Notes: generated by a model not told the origin, from the sequence alone. DNA of 46,404 bases from Chloroflexota bacterium (GCA_009838175.1 VXSB01000057.1:1-46404), one strand, 5' to 3'. Counted from the first letter of the stretch, positions 8,876 to 17,014 are shown. Translations and numbers: made by a program.

Positions 8876-9262
8876 TCACCACATCCGCCGGACACCGTAA
8901 CTATCGAACGCGATTTCGTTTGAGACTAGAACTAGGTCGTCAGATATCGCTTGCGCAATGAGCATACGGTCAAACGGGTCGCTATGCGGGCCGGGTAGGG
9001 ATCCGGCACGGAGGGCGTGTTGGAGGGTTATTGGCAGTTCGATAAAATCTTGATCAGCCATGTAACCGGCAATGTCGAGCACAAGTTCTTCCGCTTCTGG
9101 CAACTTGCCCAAACGATACTTTGTCGCAATTTCCCAAGCAGTAGCGGAACTAATCACTACTTCGTTGTCTTCGGTCAGTATGGCGTCTTGCATGTGGTTG
9201 GAAAGTTGGGGGTCTCCGGCAAACCACCAAAGGAACGCGTGGGTATCAAGCAGCAATCGCAA
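8876..9262 (-). CDS. PIN-domain toxin, VapC-like
   Basis: This 128-residue PIN-domain protein is a probable endoribonuclease toxin of a type II toxin-antitoxin pair. It has the family start LLLDTHAFLWWF with the first acidic residue, SATAWEIATKYRLGKL with the conserved Glu, HALRAGSLPGPHSDPFDRMLIAQAI with the third acidic site, and LVSNEIAFDSYGV at the end. It starts at TTG 9262, 3 bases after the antitoxin stop, so translation is probably coupled. The target RNA is not deducible. Confidence 0.9.
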   Translation of the reverse strand: MRLLLDTHAFLWWFAGDPQLSNHMQDAILTEDNEVVISSATAWEIATKYRLGKLPEAEELVLDIAGYMADQDFIELPITLQHALRAGSLPGPHSDPFDRMLIAQAISDDLVLVSNEIAFDSYGVRRMW

Positions 9263-9265
9263 AGA

Positions 9266-9499
9266 TCAGCCGCCTTCCCACAACTTCAATTCTTCTTCCG
9301 GCAGGGGCTCGAAGAACCGTTCGTCGATCTTGATTTTGCCTTTGAGCGTTCCGAATTGCCGCCTTCCTTTGGGTGCGTACGGCACCAACTTCGCGACGGG
9401 TTTGCCGTTCCGGGCGATCACGACATCTTCGCCGGCCTCAGCTTCTGCCAAAAGGCGTGAGAGATGAGTTTTCGCTTCGTGCACATTGACGGTAACCAT
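9266..9499 (-). CDS. Phd/YefM-type antitoxin
   Basis: This 77-residue antitoxin resembles the Phd/YefM family. Its N-terminal DNA-binding half reads VNVHEAKTHLSRLLAEAEAGEDVVIARNGKPVAKLVPY, and a short variable C-terminal tail (residues 45-77) should wrap the toxin. AAGGA lies about 8 bases before ATG 9499. The protein should neutralise the PIN toxin encoded directly downstream and repress the pair through the inverted repeat at 9516-9545. Confidence 0.9.
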   Translation of the reverse strand: MVTVNVHEAKTHLSRLLAEAEAGEDVVIARNGKPVAKLVPYAPKGRRQFGTLKGKIKIDERFFEPLPEEELKLWEGG

Positions 9500-9515
9500 G
9501 GCTGGATCCTTGGGG

Positions 9516-9545
9516 CTTGATTAGCTAATTATATGACTAATCAAG
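9516..9545 (-). promoter_or_regulatory. Toxin-antitoxin promoter/operator
   Basis: A perfect 9-bp inverted repeat, CTTGATTAG at 9516-9524 and CTAATCAAG at 9537-9545, lies 17 bases upstream of the antitoxin start. The spacer holds a minus-strand TATAAT (9533 to 9528) usable as a -10 box. No good -35 is visible. The arrangement fits an autorepression operator. Confidence 0.65.
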
Positions 9546-9619
9546 TTTCCGAGCGGTTAACGGTCGTCGGCATCACATCCCGGCCGCACTTATGGATGGG
9601 CGTACCGCCCGCTGAAGCG

Positions 9620-9633
9620 CCCGCCTTCGCGGG
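9620..9633. repeat. Dispersed GC-rich palindrome, TCATTCCCGCGAAGGCGGG type
   Basis: CCCGC at 9620-9624 pairs with GCGGG at 9629-9633 around CTTC, followed by ATGACG. Read on the minus strand it is CGTCATCCCGCGAAGGCGGG, the same family as the copies near 23772 and 43422. Confidence 0.6.
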
Positions 9634-9680
9634 ATGACGGTGTTGCGCGCGACACCCCATCACGTTGATTTAGGAGGTGA

Positions 9681-9923
9681 TCAATCCACCACTTCCAGCG
9701 TGGCGATGCGTGGCGCGTGGATGTCCAAGGACGCTCGCATGAATTGGTAGACGGCGTCGGTCATGGGGACGCATTCGGGGCACTCTTCGTTGGTGCCGGC
9801 GTTGTATTTGACCTTCATGTAGTCGTCGGTGAGTTCGAGGAGCTCCAGCGAGCCTCCTTCTGAGGCGACCATGATGCCGATGTTGTCGATGACCGTGTTT
9901 ATCGCCGGGTCTGCGGTCTTCAT
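9681..9923 (-). CDS. NifU-like C-terminal domain protein
   Basis: This small 80-residue protein matches the NifU C-terminal (Nfu) domain in length and pattern. It has an N-terminal helix, a GGSLELLELTDDYMKVKY strand pair, and a CPEC motif near residue 45 followed by a helix. Nfu domains carry Fe-S clusters for delivery to target proteins through this CxxC pair. The usual motif is CxGCPS-like, and this version (EECPECVPMTDAVYQFM) is divergent, so a cluster role is likely but unproved. AAGGA lies about 10 bases before ATG 9923. It stands alone between repeats. Confidence 0.7.
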   Translation of the reverse strand: MKTADPAINTVIDNIGIMVASEGGSLELLELTDDYMKVKYNAGTNEECPECVPMTDAVYQFMRASLDIHAPRIATLEVVD

Positions 9924-10034
9924 GTTGGAGATTCCTTGGGTGGTTATGCGCTTCTATGTGATTTTAAGACAGAGTCGGGGGGCGATCATGCGGCATTACG
10001 AATCCCTGCGAGTTTCGCTGTGCTTCACTCGCGT

Positions 10035-10068
10035 CCCCCTTTGCTCCGCTGCGATATGCAAAAAGGGG
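10035..10068. repeat. Dispersed palindrome, CCCCTTTGC...GCAAAAAGGGG
   Basis: Imperfect copy of the first palindrome family seen at 44-70. It fills the gap of about 160 bases between the NifU-like gene and the oxidoreductase. Confidence 0.5.
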
Positions 10069-10080
10069 AGGGTGGCGGGT

Positions 10081-10977
10081 TCAGCCATCTACTTTGAGGT
10101 CAACGTTTGAGATTTGCTGTTGGATTTCGCCGATGATTTCCCCCCGCTTCTTGCCCCAACCGCGGTTGAGACCTTCGATCATGCGCGCTTCGGCCAAGTT
10201 GCCTAACGGCAGGGGTACTCGCATCGAACGACCAATCTCGTTCGCCAGTCGAACGTCTTTAGCCATGAGTTCCAGATAGAAGGTGTATTCGGTGTCGTCG
10301 TAGTCTTCAGGTGGGCGTTCGAATCCATCGAAGGGACGACGCTTTCCGCCAGAGCCTTCATGGATCGCTTTAACCAAGACTTCGAAGCTGGTGCCCGCTT
10401 TGACCCCTGCGGTTATAACTTCCATGCGCGCCATGCCGACTATGGCGCCGAACAGTTGATTCATCTGTTTGCAGATCGTTCCAGTGCCGATGCCACCACA
10501 GTACTGGACTTTGTCCCCCATTGCGTCGAGTGTGGGTTTGATGGCGTCGTAGGCGCCTCGGTCACCGCCGACGTATACAGCGAGGTCGCGTTCCTGCGCA
10601 CCTACGACGCCGCCGCTGACGGGGGCGTCGAGGAAGGTGATCCCTTGGTCGGCATACCGCTGGTGGAGGGATTGGACCATGTTGAGCGAGTTTGATGTGC
10701 AATCGATAACGATCGCGCCGTCTTCGACTCCTTCGGATATTCCGTCGTCGCCGAAGCTGACCGCGTCGACGTGTTGCGGCATTGGTAGGCACGTGACGAC
10801 GAGGTCTTTGCCGGAAGCGGCTTCGGCAGGTGTGTCGGCCCAGTTCGCGCCGTCTTCGAGCATGTCGGTGGCGGCTTCTGGGTTGAGGTCGTGGACGGTG
10901 AACTCCTCGGCTGCAGTCATCATGTGTTTGGCCATCGGTTTGCCCATGTGCCCGATGCCGATCCATGCGATTTTCAT
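10081..10977 (-). CDS. NAD(P)-dependent oxidoreductase, 3-hydroxyisobutyrate dehydrogenase family
   Basis: This beta-hydroxyacid dehydrogenase has an N-terminal Rossmann motif IGIGHMGKPMAKHM in place of the usual GxGxMGxxMA. DAPVSGGVVGAQ is the substrate-binding signature (residues about 122-133), and GTICKQMNQL carries the catalytic Lys (near residue 170). The all-helical C-terminal domain contains LELMAKDVRLA. The family oxidises 3-hydroxyisobutyrate, tartronate semialdehyde or similar acids, and the substrate cannot be read here. The frame extends to 11025, but AGAGGA lies 9 bases before ATG 10977 and family sequence starts there. It lies 64 bases downstream of the peptide permease genes on the same strand. 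Confidence 0.92.
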   Translation of the reverse strand: MKIAWIGIGHMGKPMAKHMMTAAEEFTVHDLNPEAATDMLEDGANWADTPAEAASGKDLVVTCLPMPQHVDAVSFGDDGISEGVEDGAIVIDCTSNSLNMVQSLHQRYADQGITFLDAPVSGGVVGAQERDLAVYVGGDRGAYDAIKPTLDAMGDKVQYCGGIGTGTICKQMNQLFGAIVGMARMEVITAGVKAGTSFEVLVKAIHEGSGGKRRPFDGFERPPEDYDDTEYTFYLELMAKDVRLANEIGRSMRVPLPLGNLAEARMIEGLNRGWGKKRGEIIGEIQQQISNVDLKVDG

Positions 10978-11010
10978 TTTGTGTGTCCTCTTGTAAACCC
11001 CTCTTTGATT

Positions 11011-11031
11011 CTCCCCTTGTATCAAGGGGAG
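11011..11031. repeat. Dispersed palindrome, CTCCCCTTG-TAT-CAAGGGGAG
   Basis: A perfect 9-bp stem with a 3-base loop lies between the permease stop and the oxidoreductase start. It belongs to the CCCTCTCCC/GGGAGAGGG family seen at 88-110 and 46263-46285. It could dampen read-through, but no U-tract follows. Confidence 0.6.
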
Positions 11032-11041
11032 GGGGAACTAG

Positions 11042-11965
11042 TTAGTCAAGTTGTCTTAGGCGCGGGTCAAAGCGGTCTCTGAACCAGTCGCCCAGGAAGT
11101 TGAAAGCTAGGACCGTGAGCATGATGGCGAGTCCGGGGAAGAAGGAAATCCACCACTCGGTGTATATGTAGTTGCGTCCTTCCGCGACCATCACGCCCCA
11201 TGCCGGTGTGGGTGGCGGAATACCGACGCCGAGGAAAGAGAGGCTGGCTTCCGTGAGGATCAGGGAGCCGAGTCTCAGGGTAGTAACGACGATGACGGTG
11301 TTGATGAGCCCCGGCATTACGTGTCGGTACATAACCCGCCAAATGCTGGCGCCGGCTACCTGCGATGCGGCAACGTAGTCGCGGGTCTTTAGGCTCAGTG
11401 TTTCGGCGCGAGCTTGGCGCGCCACACCGTTCCAGCTGAATATCGTGAGCAGAATGATGACAAGCGCGAAGGATTGTCCATAAACGATGACGGTGACCAG
11501 TGCGACGAGGATGAATGGTACGGCAAAGGTGAAATCTACGACGCGCATGAGGACTTCATCGAATGTGCCGCCCAAATAACCGGCGATTAGACCGACGAGA
11601 AGACCAAACGCGGTGCCGATGGATAGCACGATTGCGGCGATCAGGAGGGAAATGCGTGCACCGTGGATGATGCGAGTAAGCATATCCCGCCCCAACGGGT
11701 CTGTTCCTAGCAGATGTTTGGACGTTCCACCTTCTTGCCAAACAGGTGGAATGTTTCGCGAAATCAAGTCATCTTTTTCAGGGTCGAAGGAAGTTAGTTG
11801 ATCTGCGAAGATGGCAGCGATCAGTAAAGCGGAAATAATGATGATAGGAACGACGGGCCAATACCGGATACGCCGAATCCAGCGATTGATGAATGGCGAG
11901 GAGTCGCTGGGTTGAACGACCTGGACAGCGGTAGTGTCGCCAGCGGTGTTGGAGGCTGTATTCAC
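11042..11965 (-). CDS. Peptide/nickel-type ABC transporter permease (DppC-like)
   Basis: This is an inner-membrane permease of the oligopeptide/dipeptide ABC class. About six membrane segments follow a short cytoplasmic N-terminus. The hallmark LLGTDPLGRDMLTRIIHGARISL follows the first segment, and the EAA loop (YVAASQVAGASIWRVMYRHVMPGL) contacts the ATPase. It ends in WFRDRFDPRLRQLD, the standard DppC tail. An ATG at 11998 would overlap the upstream permease by 29 bases. GGAG placed 7 bases before GTG 11965 makes that start more likely. It pairs with the DppB-like gene upstream; the matching ATPase genes are absent from the window. Confidence 0.93.
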   Translation of the reverse strand: MNTASNTAGDTTAVQVVQPSDSSPFINRWIRRIRYWPVVPIIIISALLIAAIFADQLTSFDPEKDDLISRNIPPVWQEGGTSKHLLGTDPLGRDMLTRIIHGARISLLIAAIVLSIGTAFGLLVGLIAGYLGGTFDEVLMRVVDFTFAVPFILVALVTVIVYGQSFALVIILLTIFSWNGVARQARAETLSLKTRDYVAASQVAGASIWRVMYRHVMPGLINTVIVVTTLRLGSLILTEASLSFLGVGIPPPTPAWGVMVAEGRNYIYTEWWISFFPGLAIMLTVLAFNFLGDWFRDRFDPRLRQLD

Positions 11966-11969
11966 GACC

Positions 11970-12887
11970 TCACTCCAACCTGATCCGTGGATCCGCAAGC
12001 GCGTATGTGAAGTCGACTATGACACTCATCCCTGCATACGCTAACGTGATGACGCATACCACCGCGGTTAGGACGGGAAAATCGAGTTGGAGAACTGAGG
12101 TTACTGCTAACGATCCGAGCCCCGGCCAAGAGAAGATGGTCTCCGTGATCACAGCGCCAGTGATCAAACCGGCCAACAATATGCCGGCGTAAGTCAGCGA
12201 GGGAAGCAATGCGTTTCGGAACGCATGTTTCCAAATGACGCGCGTGTCGTGCACGCCTTTGGCACGAGCAAACTTAATGAATTCAGAATCTAGGACCTCC
12301 AACATCGCTGACCTGGTGAGCCTCAAAAAACTCGAAGCAAACAGCCATCCGAGCGTGATGGAGGGTAGGATGTAATGTTCCAATCCCCCTCGCCGAGCGA
12401 CTGGCAACCAGCCGAGATTGACACTGAATATGAGAACCAAGACGATACCGAGCCAGAACACCGGGGCCGCCTGCCCGATCAATGCGAATGTTCGACCCAA
12501 ATAGTCAAGGATGGATCCTCGCTTGAGAGCTGAAAGGACTCCTAATGGGATGCCGGTGGCCACGGAGAAAAGGAATGAACCCAAGGCCAGTTCTGCAGTG
12601 GCGGGTATCCGCTCGATTACTACATCCAATGCTGGCCGACGTTGTCGGATCGACTCTCCGAAGTCTCCAGTCAACGCGTTTCCGAGCCATATGACGTACT
12701 GCAAATACAAGGGTTTGTCCAACCCCAATTCGACACCCCACGCATCCCACTCCTCTTGCGTGCTCTGTTCACTCATGAAGAGATGACGGGGGTCGCCCGA
12801 CTGACGTGACATCACGAACACGAATATAGTCGTCGCCAACACTAGCACGACGCTGTAGACAAGTCTTCTTGCGAGGAAAACTTTCAT
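11970..12887 (-). CDS. Peptide/nickel-type ABC transporter permease (DppB-like)
   Basis: This 305-residue permease has the DppB/OppB layout: MKVFLARRLVYSVVLVLATTIFVFV as first membrane segment, then GLDKPLYLQYVIWLGNALTGDFGES. Four or five more segments follow, with an EAA loop near FAKGVHDTRVIWKHAFRNALLP-type sequence (residues about 205-230). The tail is LADPRIRLE. It forms a heterodimer with the DppC-like protein. It is transcribed after the substrate-binding lipoprotein, separated by about 150 bases with a large hairpin. Confidence 0.93.
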   Translation of the reverse strand: MKVFLARRLVYSVVLVLATTIFVFVMSRQSGDPRHLFMSEQSTQEEWDAWGVELGLDKPLYLQYVIWLGNALTGDFGESIRQRRPALDVVIERIPATAELALGSFLFSVATGIPLGVLSALKRGSILDYLGRTFALIGQAAPVFWLGIVLVLIFSVNLGWLPVARRGGLEHYILPSITLGWLFASSFLRLTRSAMLEVLDSEFIKFARAKGVHDTRVIWKHAFRNALLPSLTYAGILLAGLITGAVITETIFSWPGLGSLAVTSVLQLDFPVLTAVVCVITLAYAGMSVIVDFTYALADPRIRLE

Positions 12888-12963
12888 TGGCTAGTGGCCC
12901 CATTGCATGGGACAACGCTTGTTTTGCCAATTCAATGGTTGACTCGACCAGCGATGTGTTGTG

Positions 12964-13017
12964 AACTCCACCTCGCCCGATGCCTCAGAAGACGGGCGTA
13001 CCGAGCGAGATGGAGTT
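12964..13017 (-). terminator. Large inverted repeat between binding protein and permease genes
   Basis: AACTCCACCTCG at 12964-12975 pairs with 13006-13017 (11 of 12 bases). Nested inside, CGCCCG pairs with CGGGCG (12993-12998). No U-tract follows on the minus strand, so it is more likely an mRNA-stabilising or partial-attenuation hairpin. Such hairpins are common after binding-protein genes and give more binding protein than permease. Confidence 0.5.
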
Positions 13018-13038
13018 AGAGCTAGTTGCAGTTACGGT

Positions 13039-15057
13039 CTACTGATCTAGCAGAATACGGTCAAACGAGTTCGGTGCGTTTTCGTTGTGCCTGTAGGCGT
13101 CCCACTTGAGGATGTCAGGTCCACTAACCCACCATTTGACTAATTCGACCACTCCAAAGGAAACCGCAGTTTCTTGCAGGAAGTTCTCGATCTCCGTATT
13201 CAGCGCGTAGATCGCCTCCGCATCGGCTTCGGCGTTCAGCCCGCTGTACCTCGAATCCCAATCCTTCATGATGTCGTAAGGGAGTTCGATACCGGAATTC
13301 CAGCCCGGGTTTGAGTTGTACCTGTTGTACTTCGCTCCGGTGAATGGTGGAGAACCTTGGTTCACGAAGATCCAAGGGATTTCCATCGTACGTTCGACTA
13401 ACTTGGGTCGTCTTGCGGAGTACGCCTCAGAGGTGATCTGGACGTCGATTCCTACATCACGCCATTGTCCGGCAACTGCGATGCCGACCTCGGGATTCAC
13501 GAATGGACTGTCCGGTGGTACCCAGAAGCCCATCGAGAAACCATCGGGATATCCCGCATCATCCAGCATTTGCTTCGCCATCTCGGGGTTGTATTCGTTG
13601 AGCCAGTGATCCTGCCACCAAGGAGTGTCGGGCTCGTACCCAACCTCCGTATAGAAGGCGCGACCCAAACCACCCAGGATGGTCGCGTTGATCACTTCCC
13701 GGTTCAACGCGTATGACAACGCCTTGCGAACGGTGTTGGCATTCTGGTCGTCCGGACCGGTGCCGATCCATGGGTGATCGTCGTCGGGTTTGTGACCTTC
13801 GCGCGGCGGGATCGCATCGTCGTTTTGATAGTTTTGGTCAGTCCAGAAGTTTCCGCCGAAGTAGATGCTCTGTGGCAAACCGCCAGTGATCTGAACGCGT
13901 CGGCCGCGCGATCGGTTCTCGGTGTCGATGACAAGCGAGTTCGGAATCTGAGCGATGTCGATTTCACCAGTGATGAGGGCTGCTGCTGCTTGGGAGGCTT
14001 CTCGGATTTCGATAATCCGGAGCGAGTCGGCGAGCGGCGGCGAACGCCAGTGGTCGAGTTTGGCTCGGGCAACCATTTCATCGTTACCGACCTGTTTGGT
14101 GACTTCCCAAGGTCCGCTACCGTGAGGCGTCAGGATCGCCTGCTCTTCACCCAACGTGTCGTAGACGTTCTTGCTACTGATCGAGACGAGACCGTTCTCG
14201 TTGGAGATATGGTAGAAGAACTCAGGGCTCAACTGTGCTGGATTGTGATCGCAGGAGAATGTGTAGTCGTCAATCGCTGCACAACCCCAGATACCTCTGC
14301 CACTGGCGTCGTTAAACGACCCCGCACGAGCCGCGCGACTTCCTTCCTTGCCGGCGTCCGTGAATGAGAACACGACGTCGTGGGCGGTTAGGGGTCCCCA
14401 ATCTTGACCCATACCACTGAATTTCGCGCCTTCGCGGACGGTAAATGTGAGTTTGTTGCCATCAACGCTCCACGAGGTTCCCAATCCGCTAGTTCCCGGC
14501 GTGCCGTGGTTCGGTGGTGCTCCATCGCGGTCGGTGCGGAGCAAAGTCTCAGTGATGCCCCAAGCGTGGACTTTCCAATACTCAGGTGATGGTTGAGCCG
14601 ACGGAAGGTAGAGGGGAGGTGGTACGTAAACGGTGCCAACCGTAACTTCTCCACCAGATCGTTGAGGCGCCTCAACCTCTCGCTCGACGACGACTGTCTG
14701 AACGACGGGCTTTTCAACCTCGACGACTCTCTCTTTTTCGACGACGACGGTTTGAACCATCGTCTCGCCTTCGACGATGACCTCTTTCTCAACGACGACA
14801 GTCTGAACGACGGTCTCACCCTCGACGATGACTTCTTTCTCGACGACGACTGTCTGAACGACAGTCTCGCCTTCGACGACTCTTTCAACGACGACGGTCT
14901 GCGGTACTGCAACCTCACGTTCGACGACGACCTCGCGTTCAACTACGACGGTCTCGACGACGGTTTCGCCACAGGCCATGAAGGCTGCGGTTACAGCTAC
15001 GGCAAGCGCGGTCAGCAGAGATACGCTGATCCTCCGATGCCTGGTGAATGGTTTCAT
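13039..15057 (-). CDS. Peptide ABC transporter substrate-binding lipoprotein with Val/Glu repeat linker
   Basis: This is an extracytoplasmic solute-binding protein, family 5 (peptide/nickel type), of 672 residues. A signal peptide with three basic residues and a hydrophobic core ends in a lipobox (AFMAC, Cys29). About 100 residues of near-perfect Val/Glu repeats follow, then the SBP domain. That domain has LTFTVREGAKFSG and AHDVVFSF, later RKALSYALNREVINATILGG, and LNEYNPEMAKQMLDDAGYPDGF. It would capture peptides or other oligomeric solutes for the DppB/C-like permeases encoded downstream. The frame extends to 15120, but AAGGAG 7 bases before ATG 15057 fixes the start. The repeat linker is a trait I associate with Chloroflexota binding proteins. 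Confidence 0.93.
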   Translation of the reverse strand: MKPFTRHRRISVSLLTALAVAVTAAFMACGETVVETVVVEREVVVEREVAVPQTVVVERVVEGETVVQTVVVEKEVIVEGETVVQTVVVEKEVIVEGETMVQTVVVEKERVVEVEKPVVQTVVVEREVEAPQRSGGEVTVGTVYVPPPLYLPSAQPSPEYWKVHAWGITETLLRTDRDGAPPNHGTPGTSGLGTSWSVDGNKLTFTVREGAKFSGMGQDWGPLTAHDVVFSFTDAGKEGSRAARAGSFNDASGRGIWGCAAIDDYTFSCDHNPAQLSPEFFYHISNENGLVSISSKNVYDTLGEEQAILTPHGSGPWEVTKQVGNDEMVARAKLDHWRSPPLADSLRIIEIREASQAAAALITGEIDIAQIPNSLVIDTENRSRGRRVQITGGLPQSIYFGGNFWTDQNYQNDDAIPPREGHKPDDDHPWIGTGPDDQNANTVRKALSYALNREVINATILGGLGRAFYTEVGYEPDTPWWQDHWLNEYNPEMAKQMLDDAGYPDGFSMGFWVPPDSPFVNPEVGIAVAGQWRDVGIDVQITSEAYSARRPKLVERTMEIPWIFVNQGSPPFTGAKYNRYNSNPGWNSGIELPYDIMKDWDSRYSGLNAEADAEAIYALNTEIENFLQETAVSFGVVELVKWWVSGPDILKWDAYRHNENAPNSFDRILLDQ
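14719..14871 (-). repeat. Three tandem 51-bp coding repeats in lipoprotein linker
   Basis: Three consecutive 17-residue units, GETVVQTVVVEKEVIVE and close variants, lie within a longer Val/Glu tract (14662-14970). The third unit has Met for Val and RVVE at the end. The tract would form an extended or beta-rich spacer between the lipid anchor and the binding domain. Confidence 0.8.
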
Positions 15058-15299
15058 CTTGACGCTCCTTATGTTTGGGTTGGCGCTGTTCGAGCGATGC
15101 GCTTTTTCTGTCGCGCCCAAGCCGCACGAGCCGGGTGCTAGCGCAATTGATATGGAACGATGTTACTTCAATAGTTCGCCGATTACCGCCTCGTTTATGA
15201 AAAACGTATAGTCTCATCGGCTCAACGGCGTGATTCGGAATAAACACGAACTTTATGCGGTATATCCTAAACATGCCAACATAGCTAAGATTCAGGGTT

Positions 15300-15317
15300 C
15301 GAATCTTGCGAGATTCG
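15300..15317. promoter_or_regulatory. Short hairpin in the selenoprotein leader
   Basis: CGAATCT at 15300-15306 pairs with AGATTCG at 15311-15317 around TGCG, about 29 bases before the selenoprotein start. The 288-base gap between the divergent lipoprotein and selenoprotein genes (15058-15345) otherwise shows no promoter I can assign with confidence. Confidence 0.3.
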
Positions 15318-15345
15318 CCCGTAACCACGATGCATCGAGGACAAC

Positions 15346-17013
15346 ATGTACCAACTTGAAGTCGTGAATCCAGTTTCGCCGCAGCGCGGGGAAGTGAGTG
15401 CGTTTCCATACGCGCCTCGTCCATCGAGTCTGAAGAACAAGGTGATTGGGTTGATGTGGAATGGGAAGGCGCACGGCGACGATGCGTTGAAACGGGCGGG
15501 TGAATTAATCAAGCAGGCAGAACCGTCGGTTGATGTGCGGTTCTATTCGGGAGCCTTGCCATTTCCCGACCCGCTGCGCGCGAAGGCGATTTCGGAGATC
15601 GATGTCGCTATTGGCTGTACGGCTGATTGAGGGAGTTGCACGTCGTGGCTTGTCTACGACATGGTTGAGTTGGAGAAGGCGGGAGTACCGACCGTCGTGA
15701 TCCTCTCGAATGGTTTCCAGCACGATGCTGACGCGAGCGCGAAGGCGTTTGGCATGGGGCCGATACCTCGGGTTGAGGTGCCGTTGGTCTACAACAACAT
15801 CACTACGGATCAGGCGATCGAGCAGACTGACCCGGTGGTCGAAGAGATCATGGAGTTGCTGACGCGTGGGATCAGCGGGGAGGAGATCGAAAATCAGGCT
15901 CTTCAAGATGCTCAGGCGAAGCGGTTCGTGTTCAACGGCGAAGATCAGTTCGGGGCTCTTGACGCGTTTAACCAGGAGTTCTTGGATCGTGATTGGGGAG
16001 ATGGCTTTCCGTTGATACCGCCAACCGACGAGAAGGTGGCGCGGATGTTGTCTGGGACGACGTTGGATGCGGAGGAAGTGGTCTGCACATTGCCGCCGGG
16101 GAACGGGATCGTGACGGTTCAGAAGATCGCGGTCAATTGCGTGATGGCGGGTTGCGAACCCGAGCATTTGCCGGTTGTGATTGCGGCGTGCAAAGCGATT
16201 TCGAGCATGGAACCGTTCGAGGTTCGCGGTTTGTTAATGTCGACATCGGCCGGTGCGCCGTTGATTGTGGTGAATGGTCCGATCCGTAACGAGATCGGAT
16301 TGAACTATAGGCGCGCGACGTTGGGTCCGGGCAAGATGTCGAAGGTGAACGTGACGATTGGAAGGGCGTTCACGTTGACCCTCAAGAACGGTGGTCACTG
16401 GTATCCGGGCGTGTTGGACATGGACACGATTGGGACGCCGAGGAAGTTCAGTTTCTGCATTGCCGAGAACGAGGAGGATTCGCCGTGGGATCCGTTCCAC
16501 GTCGAGAAGGGATACCGACCTGAGCAGAATGTAGTATCAATATTCCCGTCGGGCGGCGAGCATGACCACGGCAATCAAGGCGTGGATACCGCGGATGGGT
16601 TGCTCAAGTCATTAGCAGCGTCGTGCGGGCATTCGAGCGCGCACATAGCGAATCTTCATGGTGAATTGGATGAATCGCCGGGCGGCGCCACGTTGATCCT
16701 TTTGGCTCCTGCACACGCACGTCCGATAGCTGGATCCGGCTACACCAAGAGCGCGGCAAAAGAGTTCCTGCATCAGCACGTGAAAGCTCCAGCAAGCGAG
16801 ATGGTGGCGCATTTCAATGTGCCGGAAAAGGTGCGATACGAGTGGCGTTGGCTGTACGACTTGCCGCCATGGGAGCAGGAGCGAGTGATGTTGCATGGGC
16901 AACATGATGCGAGCCGCTACTTCATCGTGTGTGTAGGTGCAGATGATCGGGCGAAGAATCTGATCATCGGATCCGGGACGCCGGGGATGGCGGAGATAAG
17001 GGATCGGGCGTAA
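15346..17013 (+). CDS. UGSC-family selenoprotein (in-frame TGA = selenocysteine 95)
   Basis: One 555-residue protein is read through a TGA at 15628-15630. The frames 15346-15630 and 15661-17013 are in phase, and the 30 bases between them are open and encode GSCTSWLVYD. The codons around the TGA therefore give T-A-D-U-G-S-C, the motif that names the UGSC selenoprotein family. The U-x-x-C spacing matches a thioredoxin-like CxxC redox site. The N-terminal domain (about 28-190) looks Rossmann/flavodoxin-like: KVIGLMWNGKAHGDDAL, then IDVAIGCTAD before Sec and AGVPTVVILSNGF after it. The C-terminal part (about 200-555) is a second domain I cannot name, with several Cys, including NCVMAGC and SCGHSS. 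GAGGA precedes ATG 15346. A stem-loop directly behind the TGA fits a bacterial SECIS. A terminator follows the stop. A redox role is inferred from the motif; the substrate is unknown. Confidence 0.88.
15642..15660 (+). promoter_or_regulatory. Putative bacterial SECIS element
   Basis: GTCGTGG at 15642-15648 pairs with CTACGAC at 15654-15660 (7 bp, one G-U pair) around the loop CTTGT. C-G and A-T pairs can extend it below one mismatch. If only the lower 5 bp form, the loop starts with GG 16 bases after the TGA. Bacterial SECIS elements are short hairpins just behind the UGA with a G early in the loop, so position and shape fit SelB recruitment. Selenocysteine machinery genes are not in the window. 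Confidence 0.7.
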
Positions 17014-17014
17014 A

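Noticed and set aside
8388-8961. Several open frames (8388-8627, 8445-8681, 8734-8961)
   Set aside because: They overlap RNase P RNA, whose conserved blocks and P1 helix explain the sequence.
15290-15320. GGTTCGAATC, a tRNA T-loop-like sequence before the selenoprotein
   Set aside because: It is explained by a 7-bp hairpin; no D-arm, anticodon arm or acceptor stem surrounds it.
15346-15630. A stand-alone 94-residue protein, or a pseudogene broken by a nonsense mutation
   Set aside because: The stop is a TGA exactly at the U of a U-G-S-C motif, the frame continues without further damage for 461 codons, and a SECIS-like hairpin follows.
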